DNA of 64,000 bases from Zooshikella harenae (GCF_018837975.1 NZ_JAGSOY010000006.1:82663-146662); one strand, 5' to 3'. Shown: positions 17,329-28,372, counted from the stretch's first letter. Notes: generated from the letters alone by a model not told the origin. Made by a program: numbers and translations.

Positions 17329-20013
17329 ATGGGTGATTTAGCTAAAGAAATACTTCCGATTAATATCGAAGATGAGCTGAAACAGTCGTATCTTGATTAT
17401 GCTATGAGCGTGATTGTTGGGCGTGCATTGCCTGATGTCCGCGATGGTTTGAAGCCAGTACATCGTCGTGTACTGTTTGCGATGAGTGAGCTTAATAATG
17501 ATTGGAACAAAGCTTACAAAAAGTCGGCACGTGTTGTTGGTGACGTAATCGGTAAGTATCACCCGCATGGTGACTCTGCTGTATACGATACAATTGTCCG
17601 CATGGCGCAGCCTTTTGCGATGCGTTATGTGTTGGTTGATGGCCAAGGTAACTTTGGTTCTGTTGATGGTGACTCGGCAGCGGCTATGCGTTATACCGAA
17701 GTACGCATGGCAAAAATTGCCCATTCCATATTGGCAGATTTAGAAAAAGAAACCGTCGATTTTACACCTAACTATGATGGCACAGAGCAAATCCCCGTTG
17801 TTTTGCCTACGCGTATACCAAACTTATTGGTTAATGGTTCATCTGGTATTGCGGTGGGAATGGCAACCAATATTCCTCCCCACAACTTGAGAGAGGTGGT
17901 TAATGGTTGTTTAGCATTGCTTGATGATGCTTCTTTATCTATTGATCAGTTGATGGAATATATCCCAGGGCCTGACTTCCCTACAGGTGCAATCATTAAT
18001 GGCCGAGCAGGGATTCTCCAAGCTTACCGTACTGGTCGTGGCCGGATCTATCTCAGAGCAAAAGCTGATATTGAAGAGGATCCTAAGACGGGTAAGCAAA
18101 CGATTATCGTTTCTGAAATTCCCTATCAACTTAATAAAGCGAAGTTGATTGAAAAAATTGCTGAGCTGGTAAAAGATCGAAAAATTGAAGGCATTACTGA
18201 GCTTCGCGATGAGTCTGATAAAGATGGGATGCGTGTTGTTATTGAGCTGCGCCGAGGTGAGTCGGGAGATGTTGTACTCAATAATCTTTACTCTCAGACT
18301 CAGTTGGAAAGTGTTTTTGGTATTAATATGGTTGCGCTGGTTGATGGTCAACCTAAGCTGCTAAACCTTAAAGAATTAATTGAAGCCTTTATCCGTCATC
18401 GCCGTGAAGTCGTTACTCGTCGTACAGTTTACGAACTTCGCAAAGCTAGAGAGCGTGGCCATATTTTGGAAGGTCAGGCAGTTGCTCTGTCCAATATTGA
18501 CCCTGTTATTCAGCTTATTAAAGAATCTCCCTCACCCGCAGAAGCTAAAGATAAGTTAATTAATACTCCCTGGCAGCCCGGCCATGTGTTAAACATGATT
18601 GACCGTGCTGGAGCTGTTTCTTGTCGCCCTGATGGTTTAGCAGAAGAATTTGGGTTGCGCGATGGGAAGTATTATTTATCACCTGAGCAGGCGCAAGCTA
18701 TCCTTGAGCTACGTTTGCATCGGCTGACTGGTTTAGAGCATGAAAAGTTATTGAATGAGTATCAGGAACTACTCAAGCGAATTGCTGAGTTGATGCTTAT
18801 TTTGTCAGATACAAACCGGCTCAAAGCGGTTATTCGTGAAGAGTTAGAGCAAGTTCGTGAAGAGTATGGTGATGAGCGTTGTTCTGAGATTGTCAGCTCG
18901 CGAGTTGATTTAACCGTTGAAGACTTGATCACTGAAGAAGATATGGTAGTTACGATTTCACGTAGCGGTTATGCCAAGACAACGCCTCTGGATACCTATC
19001 AGGCTCAGCGTCGTGGTGGTCGTGGTAAGTCGGCAAGCTCTTTGAAAGACGAAGACTATATCGAACACTTGTTAGTTGCCAATACCCATACTCAAATTCT
19101 ATGTTTTTCGTCTGTTGGTAAGGTGTACTCGTTAAAGGTTTATGAAATTCCCGCTGCAGGTCGAACATCTCGAGGACGTCCGATTAATAACCTATTATCA
19201 CTGCAAGCAGATGAATATATTACCGCTATATTGCCAGTAACCGAGTTTACTGAAGGACATTTTGTCTTCATGGCTACAGCTAATGGCACTGTGAAGAAAA
19301 CACCGCTGGAGCAGTTTTCACGTCCACGTAATGCAGGCCTCCGCGCATTAGAGCTTGATGAAGCAGACCGTCTTGTTGGTGTTGCTATTACAGACGGTGA
19401 GCAGGATGTCATGCTGATAAGCAGTTCTGGTAAAGCTATTCGCTTTAAAGAGTCAGATGTGCGTGCGATGGGGCGGACAGCTAAAGGGGTGAGAGGTATT
19501 CGCCTGCAACAGCAGCAAAAGGTAATTTCACTGATTATTCCTGATAATGATGGCTTTATTCTTACTGCAAGTGAAAATGGTTATGGTAAGCGTACCCAGG
19601 TTGCTGAGTTTCCTATTTATGGGCGTGGTGGTCAGGGTGTGATTGGTATGCAAAGTAGTGAGCGTAATGGCGCTATTATTGGAGCTATTCAAGTCTGGGA
19701 TAATGATGAAATGATGCTGATTTCTGACCAGGGTACATTGGTTAGAACACGTATTGATGAAATTTCAGTACTTGGCAGAAATACTCAGGGTGTACGCCTA
19801 ATTAAACTGGGTAATGGTGAACGTCTAGTCAGTATTGAGCAAGTTGCAGAGCCTGAAGAGACTGATGATATCGAAGGCGATATAGAAGCCCTTGATGATG
19901 CTCTAGAGGAAAATGTTGACGTTTCACATGACATGACCACTGAAACAGATGAGCCAGAAGTTGATACTGATGACCCTGGTGCTCAGGATGGAGAAGAACC
20001 TGGTGAGGACTGA
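17329..20013 (+). CDS. gyrA: DNA gyrase subunit A
   Basis: An 894-residue type II topoisomerase subunit that cleaves and rejoins DNA; GyrB (not in the window) supplies ATP hydrolysis. The breakage-reunion domain starts [35 protein letters not shown], and the catalytic Tyr is residue 122 (AAAMRYTEV). The quinolone-resistance region is [11 protein letters not shown] with Ser83 and Asp87, the wild-type susceptible residues in E. coli numbering. The GyrA box QRRGGRGK opens the C-terminal beta-pinwheel (about residues 560-567). The final 45 residues form a very acidic tail. A strong hairpin terminator lies 69 bases after the stop. Confidence 0.97.
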   Translation: MGDLAKEILPINIEDELKQSYLDYAMSVIVGRALPDVRDGLKPVHRRVLFAMSELNNDWNKAYKKSARVVGDVIGKYHPHGDSAVYDTIVRMAQPFAMRYVLVDGQGNFGSVDGDSAAAMRYTEVRMAKIAHSILADLEKETVDFTPNYDGTEQIPVVLPTRIPNLLVNGSSGIAVGMATNIPPHNLREVVNGCLALLDDASLSIDQLMEYIPGPDFPTGAIINGRAGILQAYRTGRGRIYLRAKADIEEDPKTGKQTIIVSEIPYQLNKAKLIEKIAELVKDRKIEGITELRDESDKDGMRVVIELRRGESGDVVLNNLYSQTQLESVFGINMVALVDGQPKLLNLKELIEAFIRHRREVVTRRTVYELRKARERGHILEGQAVALSNIDPVIQLIKESPSPAEAKDKLINTPWQPGHVLNMIDRAGAVSCRPDGLAEEFGLRDGKYYLSPEQAQAILELRLHRLTGLEHEKLLNEYQELLKRIAELMLILSDTNRLKAVIREELEQVREEYGDERCSEIVSSRVDLTVEDLITEEDMVVTISRSGYAKTTPLDTYQAQRRGGRGKSASSLKDEDYIEHLLVANTHTQILCFSSVGKVYSLKVYEIPAAGRTSRGRPINNLLSLQADEYITAILPVTEFTEGHFVFMATANGTVKKTPLEQFSRPRNAGLRALELDEADRLVGVAITDGEQDVMLISSSGKAIRFKESDVRAMGRTAKGVRGIRLQQQQKVISLIIPDNDGFILTASENGYGKRTQVAEFPIYGRGGQGVIGMQSSERNGAIIGAIQVWDNDEMMLISDQGTLVRTRIDEISVLGRNTQGVRLIKLGNGERLVSIEQVAEPEETDDIEGDIEALDDALEENVDVSHDMTTETDEPEVDTDDPGAQDGEEPGED

Positions 20014-20081
20014 CGGACGGCAACGAAAGAATGAACAGTTAGCTGGTGGTCAAGCTGATCAGGAGCCGCTAAGTTGTTAAC

Positions 20082-20123
20082 AAAACGGCCAATATCCTTA
20101 CAAGGATATTGGCCGTTTTATTG
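20082..20123 (+). terminator. rho-independent terminator of gyrA
   Basis: Perfect 18-base inverted repeat (20082-20099 with 20102-20119) around GGCCAATATCC / GGATATTGGCC, followed by TTTTATTG. It stands between gyrA and serC; serC therefore needs its own promoter or read-through. Confidence 0.85.
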
Positions 20124-20153
20124 TCTATGGTGTTAGTTGGTACGGTATTGCTT

Positions 20154-21242
20154 ATGACACGAGCCTTTAATTTTTGTGCAGGACCTGCTGCTTTGCCTGA
20201 TGAAGTGTTGCTACAGGCTCAGGCTGAACTACTTGATTGGCAGCAAATGGGCATTTCTGTGATGGAAATAAGTCACCGTCATGCAGCTTTTGAATCTATG
20301 GCAGCAGAGGCAGAGCAAGATTTACGAGATCTGCTGCAAGTGCCTGATGACTATGCCGTATTGTTTATGCAAGGGGGGGCGACAGCTCAATTCTCACTTA
20401 TTCCTATGAACCTTTTAGGTAAAGAGGCTGACCCTCTGGTTGCTTGTGTTAATACCGGTATTTGGTCGCAAAAAGCCACTGCTGAAGCTGCTCGGTATGC
20501 AAAAACGCACATCGTGGCGGATGCCCAAACCTTTCAGAATACAACAATCCCTCCGTTGGTTGAGTGGGATATTCCCAAACAGGCTTCATATTTGCACTAC
20601 ACCCCAAATGAAACGATTGGTGGGCTTGAATTCCATTTTGTCCCCGAGGTGGAATCAATACCACTGGTCGTTGATATGTCTTCTACGCTGCTTTCTCGCC
20701 CGATTGATGTAAGCAAATTTGCGTTGATTTATGCAGGGGCACAAAAAAATATTGGGCCAGCTGGGATTACTCTGGTGATTGTGCGTAAAGACTTACTTGA
20801 TCGTGTTATGCCATCAACACCTTCAGTGTTTAATTACCAGCGTATTGCTGATCATGGTTCGATGTTAAATACGCCTCCAACATTTGCCTGGTACTTATCT
20901 GGTTTGGTATTTAAATGGTTAAAGCGTCAAGGGGGACTGTCAGCAATGGCAGAAATTAATAAACGAAAAGCCACTAAGTTATATCGCTTTATTGATGAGA
21001 GTGACTTTTATCATAATCCAATTGATCCTGATTGCCGCTCTTGGATGAATGTGCCGTTCACTTTAAAAGATGACGCCTTAAATGCTTGTTTTCTGCAAGA
21101 GGCTGAAGCAAATAAGCTGATGAACTTAAAAGGTCATCGCTCTGTAGGGGGGATGCGTGCTTCTATCTATAATGCAGTTCCAGAGCAAGCGGTAGATGTA
21201 TTGATTGATTTAATGAAAGATTTTGAGAAACGCCGTGGTTAA
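20154..21242 (+). CDS. serC: phosphoserine aminotransferase SerC
   Basis: A 362-residue class V PLP-dependent aminotransferase. It makes phosphoserine from 3-phosphohydroxypyruvate and the corresponding intermediate of pyridoxine synthesis. The start at ATG 20154 gives the family opening TRAFNFCAGPAALP; the longer open frame would run into the gyrA terminator hairpin. Visible motifs are ISHRHAAFE, the substrate/PLP region FMQGGATAQFSLIPMNL, the PLP-binding Lys in YAGAQKNIGPAGIT, and the C-terminal GHRSVGGMRASIYNA. The pheA start region overlaps or abuts its end, the standard serC-pheA order of gammaproteobacteria. Confidence 0.96.
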   Translation: MTRAFNFCAGPAALPDEVLLQAQAELLDWQQMGISVMEISHRHAAFESMAAEAEQDLRDLLQVPDDYAVLFMQGGATAQFSLIPMNLLGKEADPLVACVNTGIWSQKATAEAARYAKTHIVADAQTFQNTTIPPLVEWDIPKQASYLHYTPNETIGGLEFHFVPEVESIPLVVDMSSTLLSRPIDVSKFALIYAGAQKNIGPAGITLVIVRKDLLDRVMPSTPSVFNYQRIADHGSMLNTPPTFAWYLSGLVFKWLKRQGGLSAMAEINKRKATKLYRFIDESDFYHNPIDPDCRSWMNVPFTLKDDALNACFLQEAEANKLMNLKGHRSVGGMRASIYNAVPEQAVDVLIDLMKDFEKRRG

Positions 21243-21249
21243 GAAAAGT

Positions 21250-22338
21250 ATGTCGGAATCTGAGCAAAAATTAAAAGAGCTACGTAATCGCATTGATACT
21301 ATCGATAGTAAATTACTGACGCTGATGAGTGAACGCGCTGACTGTGCGAAAAGTGTTGCCCAAGTAAAGCAACTTGAAGGCGATAGCTTTTATTACCGGC
21401 CTGAGCGAGAAGCACAGGTGTTGCGAAGCATCATGCAGAATAATCAAGGTCCACTAGATGATGAGGAAGTGGCCCGTCTGTTTCGTGAAATTATGTCTGC
21501 TTGTTTAGCTTTGGAGCAGCCAATTCAAGTGGCCTACCTGGGACCAGAAGGCACATTTACGCAAGCCGCCTCAATAAAACATTTTGGGCATTCCGCTGTG
21601 TGTGTGCCAATGGCAACTATTGATGAAGTATTTAGGGAAGTACTCGCAGGTGCAGTTAATTACGGTATTGTGCCTGTTGAGAACTCTACGGAAGGGGTTA
21701 TCAACCACACGCTTGACTCATTTATGGAGTCACCCTTAAAGATTTGTGGTGAAGTTGAGCTCCGTATTCATCATCATTTATTGGTTTCAGAGCATACTCG
21801 CCGCGATAAAATTTCTCGTATTTACTCGCATGCTCAGTCATTAGCACAATGTCGCAAATGGCTGGACTCCTACTATCCTAGTGCTGAGCGAGTAGCGGTG
21901 AATAGTAATGCTGAAGCAGCGAAGCGCATTAAAAGTGAATGGCATTCAGCAGCCATTGCGGGAGATATGGCTGCTGAACTTTATGAGCTAGAAAAAGTAG
22001 CAGAGAAAATTGAAGACCGTCCTGACAACTCAACACGGTTTTTAATAATTGGAACCCAAGAAGCGTTACCAAGTGGGCAGGATAAAACATCAATCATGGT
22101 TTCAATGCGTAACCAGCCAGGTGCTTTGCATGAGTTATTGGAGCCATTCCATAAGGGAAATATTGATTTAACGCGAGTAGAAACGCGTCCTTCAAACACT
22201 GGTACCTGGAATTATGTGTTCTTTATCGACTTCTTAGGACATGTTCATGACCCTAAAATTGCTGAAGTAATGAAAAATGTTGCAGCTAAAGCTTCTGACT
22301 TGAAAATTTTAGGGTCTTATCCGAAAGGGGTTCTTTAG
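21250..22338 (+). CDS. pheA: P-protein: chorismate mutase / prephenate dehydratase
   Basis: A bifunctional enzyme of phenylalanine synthesis. An AroQ-type chorismate mutase domain comes first (about residues 1-90: LKELRNRIDTIDSKLLTLMSERADCAKSVAQVK). The prephenate dehydratase domain follows (about 95-270: VAYLGPEGTFTQAA, VPVENSTEGVINHTLD, and the catalytic TRF in DNSTRFLII). Last is an ACT domain (about 275-355: GALHELLEPF, the ESRP-equivalent VETRPS) for feedback inhibition by phenylalanine. I take the ATG at 21250 (362 residues); in-frame TTG and GTG codons lie upstream within serC. It is seven bases from the serC stop. Confidence 0.95.
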   Translation: MSESEQKLKELRNRIDTIDSKLLTLMSERADCAKSVAQVKQLEGDSFYYRPEREAQVLRSIMQNNQGPLDDEEVARLFREIMSACLALEQPIQVAYLGPEGTFTQAASIKHFGHSAVCVPMATIDEVFREVLAGAVNYGIVPVENSTEGVINHTLDSFMESPLKICGEVELRIHHHLLVSEHTRRDKISRIYSHAQSLAQCRKWLDSYYPSAERVAVNSNAEAAKRIKSEWHSAAIAGDMAAELYELEKVAEKIEDRPDNSTRFLIIGTQEALPSGQDKTSIMVSMRNQPGALHELLEPFHKGNIDLTRVETRPSNTGTWNYVFFIDFLGHVHDPKIAEVMKNVAAKASDLKILGSYPKGVL

Positions 22339-22370
22339 TAAAACACATTAATAATAATTAGGGAGTGGCT

Positions 22371-23474
22371 ATGTCGGTGGATTATACGCAGTTGGCTGTA
22401 CAGGGGGTTAGACAGTTACAGCCTTATATACCAGGCAAACCTGTTGACGAAGTTGCTAGAGAACTGGGGTTAGCGCCAGAAAATATTGTAAAACTGGCAA
22501 GTAATGAGAATCCTTTAGGACCTTCGTCCAAGGTTTTAGAGGCTATTACCAAGGCTCAAAGTGAGTTAACGCGTTATCCTGATAGCAATGGCTATAGCTT
22601 AAAAAATACACTCTGTGCTCACCTTAACGTAGCATTTGACCAAATCACGTTGGGTAATGGCTCTAATGATGTGCTTGATCTTTTAGCGCGTGCATTTGTA
22701 GCTCCAGGTGCAGAAGTTATTTTTTCGCAATATGCTTTTATTGTGTATCCCATTGTCACGCAGGCTGTTGGGGGTAAAGCTGTTGTGGTCCCTGCGGTAG
22801 AGTGGGGGCATGATCTTGAGGCGATGGCGAAGGCAGTTACTGAAAAAACTGTAATGGTGTTTTTAGCGAATCCAAATAATCCCACGGGTACCTGCTTTTC
22901 TCGAAGTGAGTTAGTTAAGTTCCTTGGGCAGGTTCCTGAGCATGTCATTGTAGTGCTTGATGAAGCCTACTTTGAATATGTTGATAGTGAAGACTACCCT
23001 AACGGGTTACGACTCCAGCAGGACCTCCCTAATTTAGTTGTGTGTCGTACTTTTTCTAAAGCCTATGGGCTTGCAGGTTTGCGAGTGGGTTATGCGGTTG
23101 CATCACCTGAAATAACAGATATGTTGAACAGAGTGCGACAGCCTTTCAATGTAAGTAGCCTAGCGCTGGCTGCAGCTGAGGCTGCTTTGCATGATCAGCC
23201 ATATTTAACAAAAGCCTGTCAGATAAACCATGAAGGTATGGAGCAAATTACATCTGCACTCAATGCTTTTGAAGTGAGTTTTATTCCTTCAAAGGGTAAT
23301 TTCGTGACAGCTGATTTTGGTGAGAATGCGGCGGGTATTAATCAACAGTTGCTTCAGCAGGGGGTAATTGTTCGTCCTGTTGCAAACTATGGTATGGCTC
23401 GTCATCTGCGTATATCTATAGGCTTACCCAAAGAAAATGAACGATTGATTAAGGTGCTTGAACAGATTCTTTAA
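22371..23474 (+). CDS. hisC: histidinol-phosphate aminotransferase HisC
   Basis: A 367-residue class I/II PLP aminotransferase. Motifs are LASNENPLGPS (about residues 43-53), LGNGSNDVLDLLARAF, FLANPNNPTGT, VLDEAYFEY, and the PLP Lys in FSKAYGLAGLRVGYA (about 226-240). It converts imidazole acetol phosphate and can also act on aromatic keto acids; its place between pheA and tyrA-aroA suggests that it also serves phenylalanine and tyrosine synthesis, as proposed for pseudomonad hisC2. The ATG at 22371 is chosen over GTG 22365 because TAGGGAG lies six bases upstream of the ATG. Confidence 0.93.
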   Translation: MSVDYTQLAVQGVRQLQPYIPGKPVDEVARELGLAPENIVKLASNENPLGPSSKVLEAITKAQSELTRYPDSNGYSLKNTLCAHLNVAFDQITLGNGSNDVLDLLARAFVAPGAEVIFSQYAFIVYPIVTQAVGGKAVVVPAVEWGHDLEAMAKAVTEKTVMVFLANPNNPTGTCFSRSELVKFLGQVPEHVIVVLDEAYFEYVDSEDYPNGLRLQQDLPNLVVCRTFSKAYGLAGLRVGYAVASPEITDMLNRVRQPFNVSSLALAAAEAALHDQPYLTKACQINHEGMEQITSALNAFEVSFIPSKGNFVTADFGENAAGINQQLLQQGVIVRPVANYGMARHLRISIGLPKENERLIKVLEQIL

Positions 23475-23556
23475 CTTTCAAGCGACATTCATATTACCTA
23501 TATTGCTAGTTGAAATGAGTTAAGCGAAATTTGTAGATCATGAGCAGTAGAACATT

Positions 23557-25809
23557 ATGAGCAGTACTGAGCCAAATGGCTTTGTTATGAAACCGTTATC
23601 AAAGCAAACGCTGGTTGTTGTTGGGTTAGGCTTGATTGGTGGATCTGTGGCGACGGCTGTAAAGCAGCGGTCGCTTTGTCACCGTGTATTAGGCGTCGAT
23701 CTTGATCAACAGGCATTGAAAATAGCCAAAGCGATACAGGTAATTGATGATTATTTGCCATTAGCTGATGCAGTAAAAGCAGCTGATATCATTGTTTTAG
23801 CGATACCGATGTTGCGAATGCAACAAATGTTGCAGTCAGTGGCTGACGTTGAAGGTTGGCAAGATAAAGTCATCACTGATGTGGGTAGTGCTAAAGGGTG
23901 TTTAATTGATGCTACTGAGGCGGTATTTGGTGAGTGGCCTCAAAATTTTATTCCTGGACACCCCATTGCTGGTTCAGAAAAAAGTGGGGTGACTGCAGCA
24001 AATCCAGACCTGTTTGTTAACCATAAAGTGATTCTGACACCGCATGCGATGGCAAATCATCAGGCGCTATGCTGTGTACGTCAGTTGTGGCAGGGGATTG
24101 GTGCTGATGTTTTGCAAATGGATATTCAACGACATGATGAAGTGCTTGCGGTAACAAGTCATTTACCCCATCTCCTTGCTTTTTCTCTGGTTGATACGCT
24201 AGCAACAGAGCGTGATAATCAAGATATTTTTCGCTATGCAGCGGGTGGCTTTCGTGATTTTACTCGAATTGCCGCTAGTGATCCGACTATGTGGCACGAT
24301 ATTTTTGTGGCCAATAAAGGCGCTGTGCTGCGAGCACTTAATGATTTTACAGCCGATTTAGTCAAACTGCAGAAGGCTGTGGAAACAGAAGATAGCCAGT
24401 ATATGCTGGGCGTTTTTACGCGAGCCAAAGTGGCTCGTGAACACTTTAGTAAAATGTTGGCCCGTCGTGCCTATGTGGAGCCTATGAAACAGCAAGAAAT
24501 ACGTTATATCAGTCGTCAGGCAGGTCCGTTATCTGGAGAGATTCGAGTTCCTGGAGATAAGTCTATTTCTCATCGTTCTATTATGCTGGGATCGTTAGCA
24601 GACGGCGTGACGGAAATAGAAGGCTTTTTGGAAGGTGAAGATAGTCTGGCCACATTGCAAGCATTTCGGGATATGGGGGTAGTGATTGAAGGCCCTCATC
24701 AAGGTAAAGTCACTATCTATGGAGTAGGCTTGCATGGACTTAAGCAGCCACCAGGGCCTCTCTATCTTGGTAATTCAGGTACCGCGATGCGGTTGTTTGC
24801 TGGGTTGTTGGCTGCACAGAAATTTGATGTCACCTTGACAGGAGATGCCTCGTTATCTGGAAGGCCAATGAGTCGAGTTGCTGTGCCTTTACAACAAATG
24901 GGTGCAGTCATTAACACGGAGGCTGAAGGTCGACCCCCGCTAAAAATTGAGGGTGGGCATCAATTAACTGGCATAGATTACATACTACCGATGGCCAGTG
25001 CCCAAGTTAAATCCTGTTTGTTGCTTGCGGGTATGTATGCTCAGGGCTCGACGACAGTGACTGAACCTGCGCCCACTCGTGATCACACAGAACGTATGCT
25101 AACAGGGTTTGGTTATCCCGTAGCGGTTAATGGCAATTCAGCGACGATCCAGGGTGGTGGTCAACTTTCTGCGTGCAAAATTGAAGTACCAGCAGATGTT
25201 TCTTCTGCTGCATTTTTTATGGTTGCTGCTTCCATTGTGCCTGGGTCTGAATTGCTGATTAAGCATGTAGGGATTAATCCAACACGTGTAGGAGTGATTA
25301 ATATCTTGCGCTTAATGGGTGGAAATATCACCCTGGAAAATGAGCGTGAAGTGGGTGGTGAACCTGTTGCTGATGTTCGTGTACGTTCTGCTCAGCTCCA
25401 GGGCATTGAGGTTCCTGAAGATCAGGTACCGCTAGCTATTGACGAATTTCCTGTACTTTGTATTGCTGCAGCCAATGCGCAGGGTACTACCACGGTGCGA
25501 GGTGCAAGTGAGTTGCGGGTCAAAGAAAGTGATCGTATTCAAGCCATGGCTGATGGTCTGGATGCGCTGGGGGCTCGTGTCGAAACAACCTTGGATGGCA
25601 TTATCATTAAAGGTGGTCAGACATTGCAGGGTGGTAAGGTTGATAGTTTAGGTGATCATCGTATAGCAATGGCGTTTGCTGTTGCAGGCTTACGAGCAAG
25701 TGGTCCTATAGAAATAGCAAATTGTGCTAACGTGGCGACCTCATTTCCAAACTTCATAGAACTTGCGAAAGTAACAGGATTTAATCTAGTCGTGGAGTCA
25801 GCTGAGTGA
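23557..25809 (+). CDS. fused prephenate dehydrogenase (TyrA) and EPSP synthase (AroA)
   Basis: A 750-residue natural fusion. Residues about 15-300 are an NAD-dependent prephenate/arogenate dehydrogenase: VVGLGLIGGSVATAVK is the dinucleotide-binding motif, and GHPIAGSEKSGV and TSHLPHLLAFSL belong to the active site. Residues about 315-750 are 3-phosphoshikimate 1-carboxyvinyltransferase: GEIRVPGDKSISHRSIMLGSLADG, LGNSGTAMRLFAG, DHTERMLTGFG, and ELRVKESDRIQAMADGL near the end. The protein therefore holds two steps, one in the shikimate trunk and one in the tyrosine branch. The same fusion is known from Pseudomonas and relatives. No frameshift separates the halves. The stop overlaps the cmk start. 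Confidence 0.95.
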   Translation: MSSTEPNGFVMKPLSKQTLVVVGLGLIGGSVATAVKQRSLCHRVLGVDLDQQALKIAKAIQVIDDYLPLADAVKAADIIVLAIPMLRMQQMLQSVADVEGWQDKVITDVGSAKGCLIDATEAVFGEWPQNFIPGHPIAGSEKSGVTAANPDLFVNHKVILTPHAMANHQALCCVRQLWQGIGADVLQMDIQRHDEVLAVTSHLPHLLAFSLVDTLATERDNQDIFRYAAGGFRDFTRIAASDPTMWHDIFVANKGAVLRALNDFTADLVKLQKAVETEDSQYMLGVFTRAKVAREHFSKMLARRAYVEPMKQQEIRYISRQAGPLSGEIRVPGDKSISHRSIMLGSLADGVTEIEGFLEGEDSLATLQAFRDMGVVIEGPHQGKVTIYGVGLHGLKQPPGPLYLGNSGTAMRLFAGLLAAQKFDVTLTGDASLSGRPMSRVAVPLQQMGAVINTEAEGRPPLKIEGGHQLTGIDYILPMASAQVKSCLLLAGMYAQGSTTVTEPAPTRDHTERMLTGFGYPVAVNGNSATIQGGGQLSACKIEVPADVSSAAFFMVAASIVPGSELLIKHVGINPTRVGVINILRLMGGNITLENEREVGGEPVADVRVRSAQLQGIEVPEDQVPLAIDEFPVLCIAAANAQGTTTVRGASELRVKESDRIQAMADGLDALGARVETTLDGIIIKGGQTLQGGKVDSLGDHRIAMAFAVAGLRASGPIEIANCANVATSFPNFIELAKVTGFNLVVESAE

Positions 25810-26492
25810 TGAATGAAGTACCTGTTATTACCATTGATGGGCCTAGTGGTTCAGGAAAAGGTACCGTTAGCAGTCTTTTGGCTCAACAGCTTGGTTGGCA
25901 CTTACTGGATAGTGGTGCACTTTACCGTTTAACAGCACTTGCTGCACTAAAGGCTCAGGCTGATCTTGATGATATTGCTGCATTATCTGCACTAGCCAAA
26001 GACTTAGATGTGTCTTTTCGCACTTGTGATGGTTCATCACAAAGGCAGATTTTTCTTGGTGAAGAAGATGTTAGTCTCCAAATCAGAACAGAAGAAGTGA
26101 GCCTGTCTGCATCAAAAGTAGCTGCAATAACTGAGGTACGTGATAGTTTATTTGCCAGGCAACAGGCTTTTGCACAGATGCCTGGGTTAGTTGCGGATGG
26201 TCGTGATATGGGGACGGTGGTATTTCCACATGCAACCATGAAGTTTTATATCACCGCTTCTGCTGAAGCGCGCGCCCAGCGAAGGCTTAAACAATTGCAA
26301 GCACAGGGTATTGATGCTAATATCCAGCGCATTTTTGAGGATATCGTGGCTCGAGATAAGCGAGACAGTGAGCGCGCTATCTCACCTTTGTTGCCGGCGA
26401 CAGATGCAATCATTATTGATACAACACCTTTGAGTATTGAAGAGGTTATCGTTGAAATAAAAATGCACCTGAAGCACAAAGGTCTGCTATAA
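25809..26492 (+). CDS. cmk: cytidylate kinase
   Basis: A 227-residue (d)CMP kinase. The P-loop is IDGPSGSGKGTVSSLLAQQ (about residues 8-26), followed by LLDSGALYRLTALAAL. The NMP-binding and lid region includes VADGRDMGTVVFPHATMKFYITASAEARAQRR and IVARDKRDSERAISPLLPATDAIIIDTT. It phosphorylates CMP and dCMP in the cytoplasm. The ATG at 25809 overlaps the TGA of the tyrA-aroA gene; a GTG at 25806 directly precedes it. The cmk-rpsA-ihfB order that follows is very widely conserved. Confidence 0.95.
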   Translation: MNEVPVITIDGPSGSGKGTVSSLLAQQLGWHLLDSGALYRLTALAALKAQADLDDIAALSALAKDLDVSFRTCDGSSQRQIFLGEEDVSLQIRTEEVSLSASKVAAITEVRDSLFARQQAFAQMPGLVADGRDMGTVVFPHATMKFYITASAEARAQRRLKQLQAQGIDANIQRIFEDIVARDKRDSERAISPLLPATDAIIIDTTPLSIEEVIVEIKMHLKHKGLL

Positions 26493-26518
26493 CAAGTTTA
26501 TTTATGTAAAAAGGTAAG

Positions 26519-26552
26519 CAGCACACTGTTGAGCCAGCGGCGCGGTGTGCTG
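26519..26552 (+). terminator. weak hairpin between cmk and rpsA
   Basis: Eight-base inverted repeat CAGCACAC / GTGTGCTG with an 18-base GC-rich loop, then TTTGATTATTG. It could be an inefficient terminator or attenuator of the cmk transcript ahead of an rpsA promoter. Confidence 0.4.
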
Positions 26553-26663
26553 TTTGATTATTGGGCAACCCGCAGATGCTGGTCCTGCGGCCACTGTAGT
26601 GTATCATCCGCTCAACAGATTAAGGGTGCTCTATGCTACTCAGTCAACTAGTAGGTATGTGTA

Positions 26664-28343
26664 ATGAGCGAAAGCTTTGCTGAATTATTTGAAGAAAGTT
26701 TAAAAGAATTAGACATGCAACCAGGCTCTATTATCAGTGGAGTGGTGGTTGATATTGATCAGGACTGGGTTACTGTCCATGCTGGCTTGAAGTCTGAAGG
26801 TGTGATTCCTCGTGAGCAGTTCCTGAGCGAAAGTGGTGAGCTTACTATTCAAGTGGGTGATGAAGTTCAGGTTGCTCTGGATACTGTAGAAGACGGTTTT
26901 GGTGAAACTCGCCTGTCTCGTGAAAAAGCTAAACGTGCAGAAGCTTGGAAAGAGCTTGAAGCTGCGTTTGAAGCAGATGAAGTGGTTAAAGGTATTATCA
27001 ATGGTAAAGTTAAAGGCGGCTTTACAGTTGATATTAACTCTATTCGTGCATTCCTACCTGGTTCACTAGTTGACGTTAGACCAGTCCGTGATACAACTCA
27101 CCTTGAAGGCAAAGAGCTTGACTTTAAAGTGATCAAGCTGGATCAAAAACGTAACAACGTTGTTGTTTCTCGTCGTAGCGTACTTGAAGCTGAAAACAGT
27201 GCTGAGCGTGAAGCATTGTTGGCAACACTGCAAGAAGGTCAAGAAGTTAAAGGTATCGTTAAGAACCTGACTGATTACGGTGCGTTCGTTGACTTGGGTG
27301 GTGTTGATGGTCTACTACATATCACTGATATGGCTTGGAAGCGTATTAAGCATCCAAGTGAAATTGTGAATGTCGGTGATGAAATCAACGTTAAAGTATT
27401 GAAGTTCGACCGTGATCGTAACCGTGTGTCTCTTGGCCTGAAACAATTGGGTGAAGATCCATGGGTTGCAGTGAAAGCACGTTTCCCTGAAGGTACACGT
27501 ACTTCTGGTCGTGTAACTAACCTGACTGACTACGGCTGCTTCGTAGAGCTGGAAGAAGGTGTTGAAGGTCTGGTTCACGTTTCAGAAATGGATTGGACTA
27601 ATAAGAACATTCATCCTTCTAAAGTGGTTTCTTTGGGTGATGAAGTTGAAGTTCAAGTACTGGATATTGATGAAGAGCGCCGTCGTATCTCCTTAGGAAT
27701 CAAGCAATGTAAAGTGAATCCTTGGGAAGAGTTCTCTACTAAATACAATAAAGGTGACAAAGTTTCAGGAACCATTAAGTCTATTACTGACTTTGGTATC
27801 TTTATCGGTCTTGATGGTGCTATCGACGGTTTGGTTCACTTGTCTGACATTTCTTGGAGTGAAGCAGGCGAGCAAGCTGTTCGTAAGTATAAGAAAGGTG
27901 AAGAGCTTGAAACTGTTATCTTGTCAATCGATCCTGAGCGTGAGCGTATCTCGCTAGGCATTAAGCAGCTTCAAGACGATCCATTTGCAGCATATGCTTC
28001 TAAGCATGAAAAAGGCGCGATTGTTAATGGTATGATTAAAGAAGTGACTGCTAAAGCAGCAACTATTCAGCTTGCTGATGACGTTGAAGGTACATTGAAA
28101 GCTTCTGAAATCAGCCGTGATCGTGTTGAAGATGCTTCCAACGCGTTGAAAGAAGGTGATGCTATTGATGCTAAAATTATCAGCATTGATCGCAAAAACC
28201 GTGTAATCAGTCTTTCTATTAAAGCAAAAGACGAGGCTGATGAGAAAGCAGCATTGAAAGAGTTGCGTAAGCAAGAAATGGAAGCTGCAGGACCTACTAC
28301 CATTGGTGACTTAATCAAAGCACAAATGGATAGCAAGGAATAA
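26664..28343 (+). CDS. rpsA: 30S ribosomal protein S1
   Basis: A 559-residue protein of six S1 (OB-fold) repeats, spaced roughly at residues 20-87, 105-171, 192-260, 277-347, 364-434 and 451-520. Repeats 3-6 carry forms of the typical core ([79 protein letters not shown]). It binds mRNA at the ribosome and allows initiation on structured leaders. Length matches gammaproteobacterial S1. Codon choice looks biased to a few preferred codons, as expected for a highly expressed gene. Confidence 0.97.
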   Translation: MSESFAELFEESLKELDMQPGSIISGVVVDIDQDWVTVHAGLKSEGVIPREQFLSESGELTIQVGDEVQVALDTVEDGFGETRLSREKAKRAEAWKELEAAFEADEVVKGIINGKVKGGFTVDINSIRAFLPGSLVDVRPVRDTTHLEGKELDFKVIKLDQKRNNVVVSRRSVLEAENSAEREALLATLQEGQEVKGIVKNLTDYGAFVDLGGVDGLLHITDMAWKRIKHPSEIVNVGDEINVKVLKFDRDRNRVSLGLKQLGEDPWVAVKARFPEGTRTSGRVTNLTDYGCFVELEEGVEGLVHVSEMDWTNKNIHPSKVVSLGDEVEVQVLDIDEERRRISLGIKQCKVNPWEEFSTKYNKGDKVSGTIKSITDFGIFIGLDGAIDGLVHLSDISWSEAGEQAVRKYKKGEELETVILSIDPERERISLGIKQLQDDPFAAYASKHEKGAIVNGMIKEVTAKAATIQLADDVEGTLKASEISRDRVEDASNALKEGDAIDAKIISIDRKNRVISLSIKAKDEADEKAALKELRKQEMEAAGPTTIGDLIKAQMDSKE

Positions 28344-28372
28344 ATTCTCTTACAGTTTATTTAAGAGAGTAT

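Noticed and set aside
20109..20153. N-terminal extension of SerC
   Set aside because: It begins inside the gyrA terminator hairpin and adds a hydrophobic stretch not found in SerC proteins.
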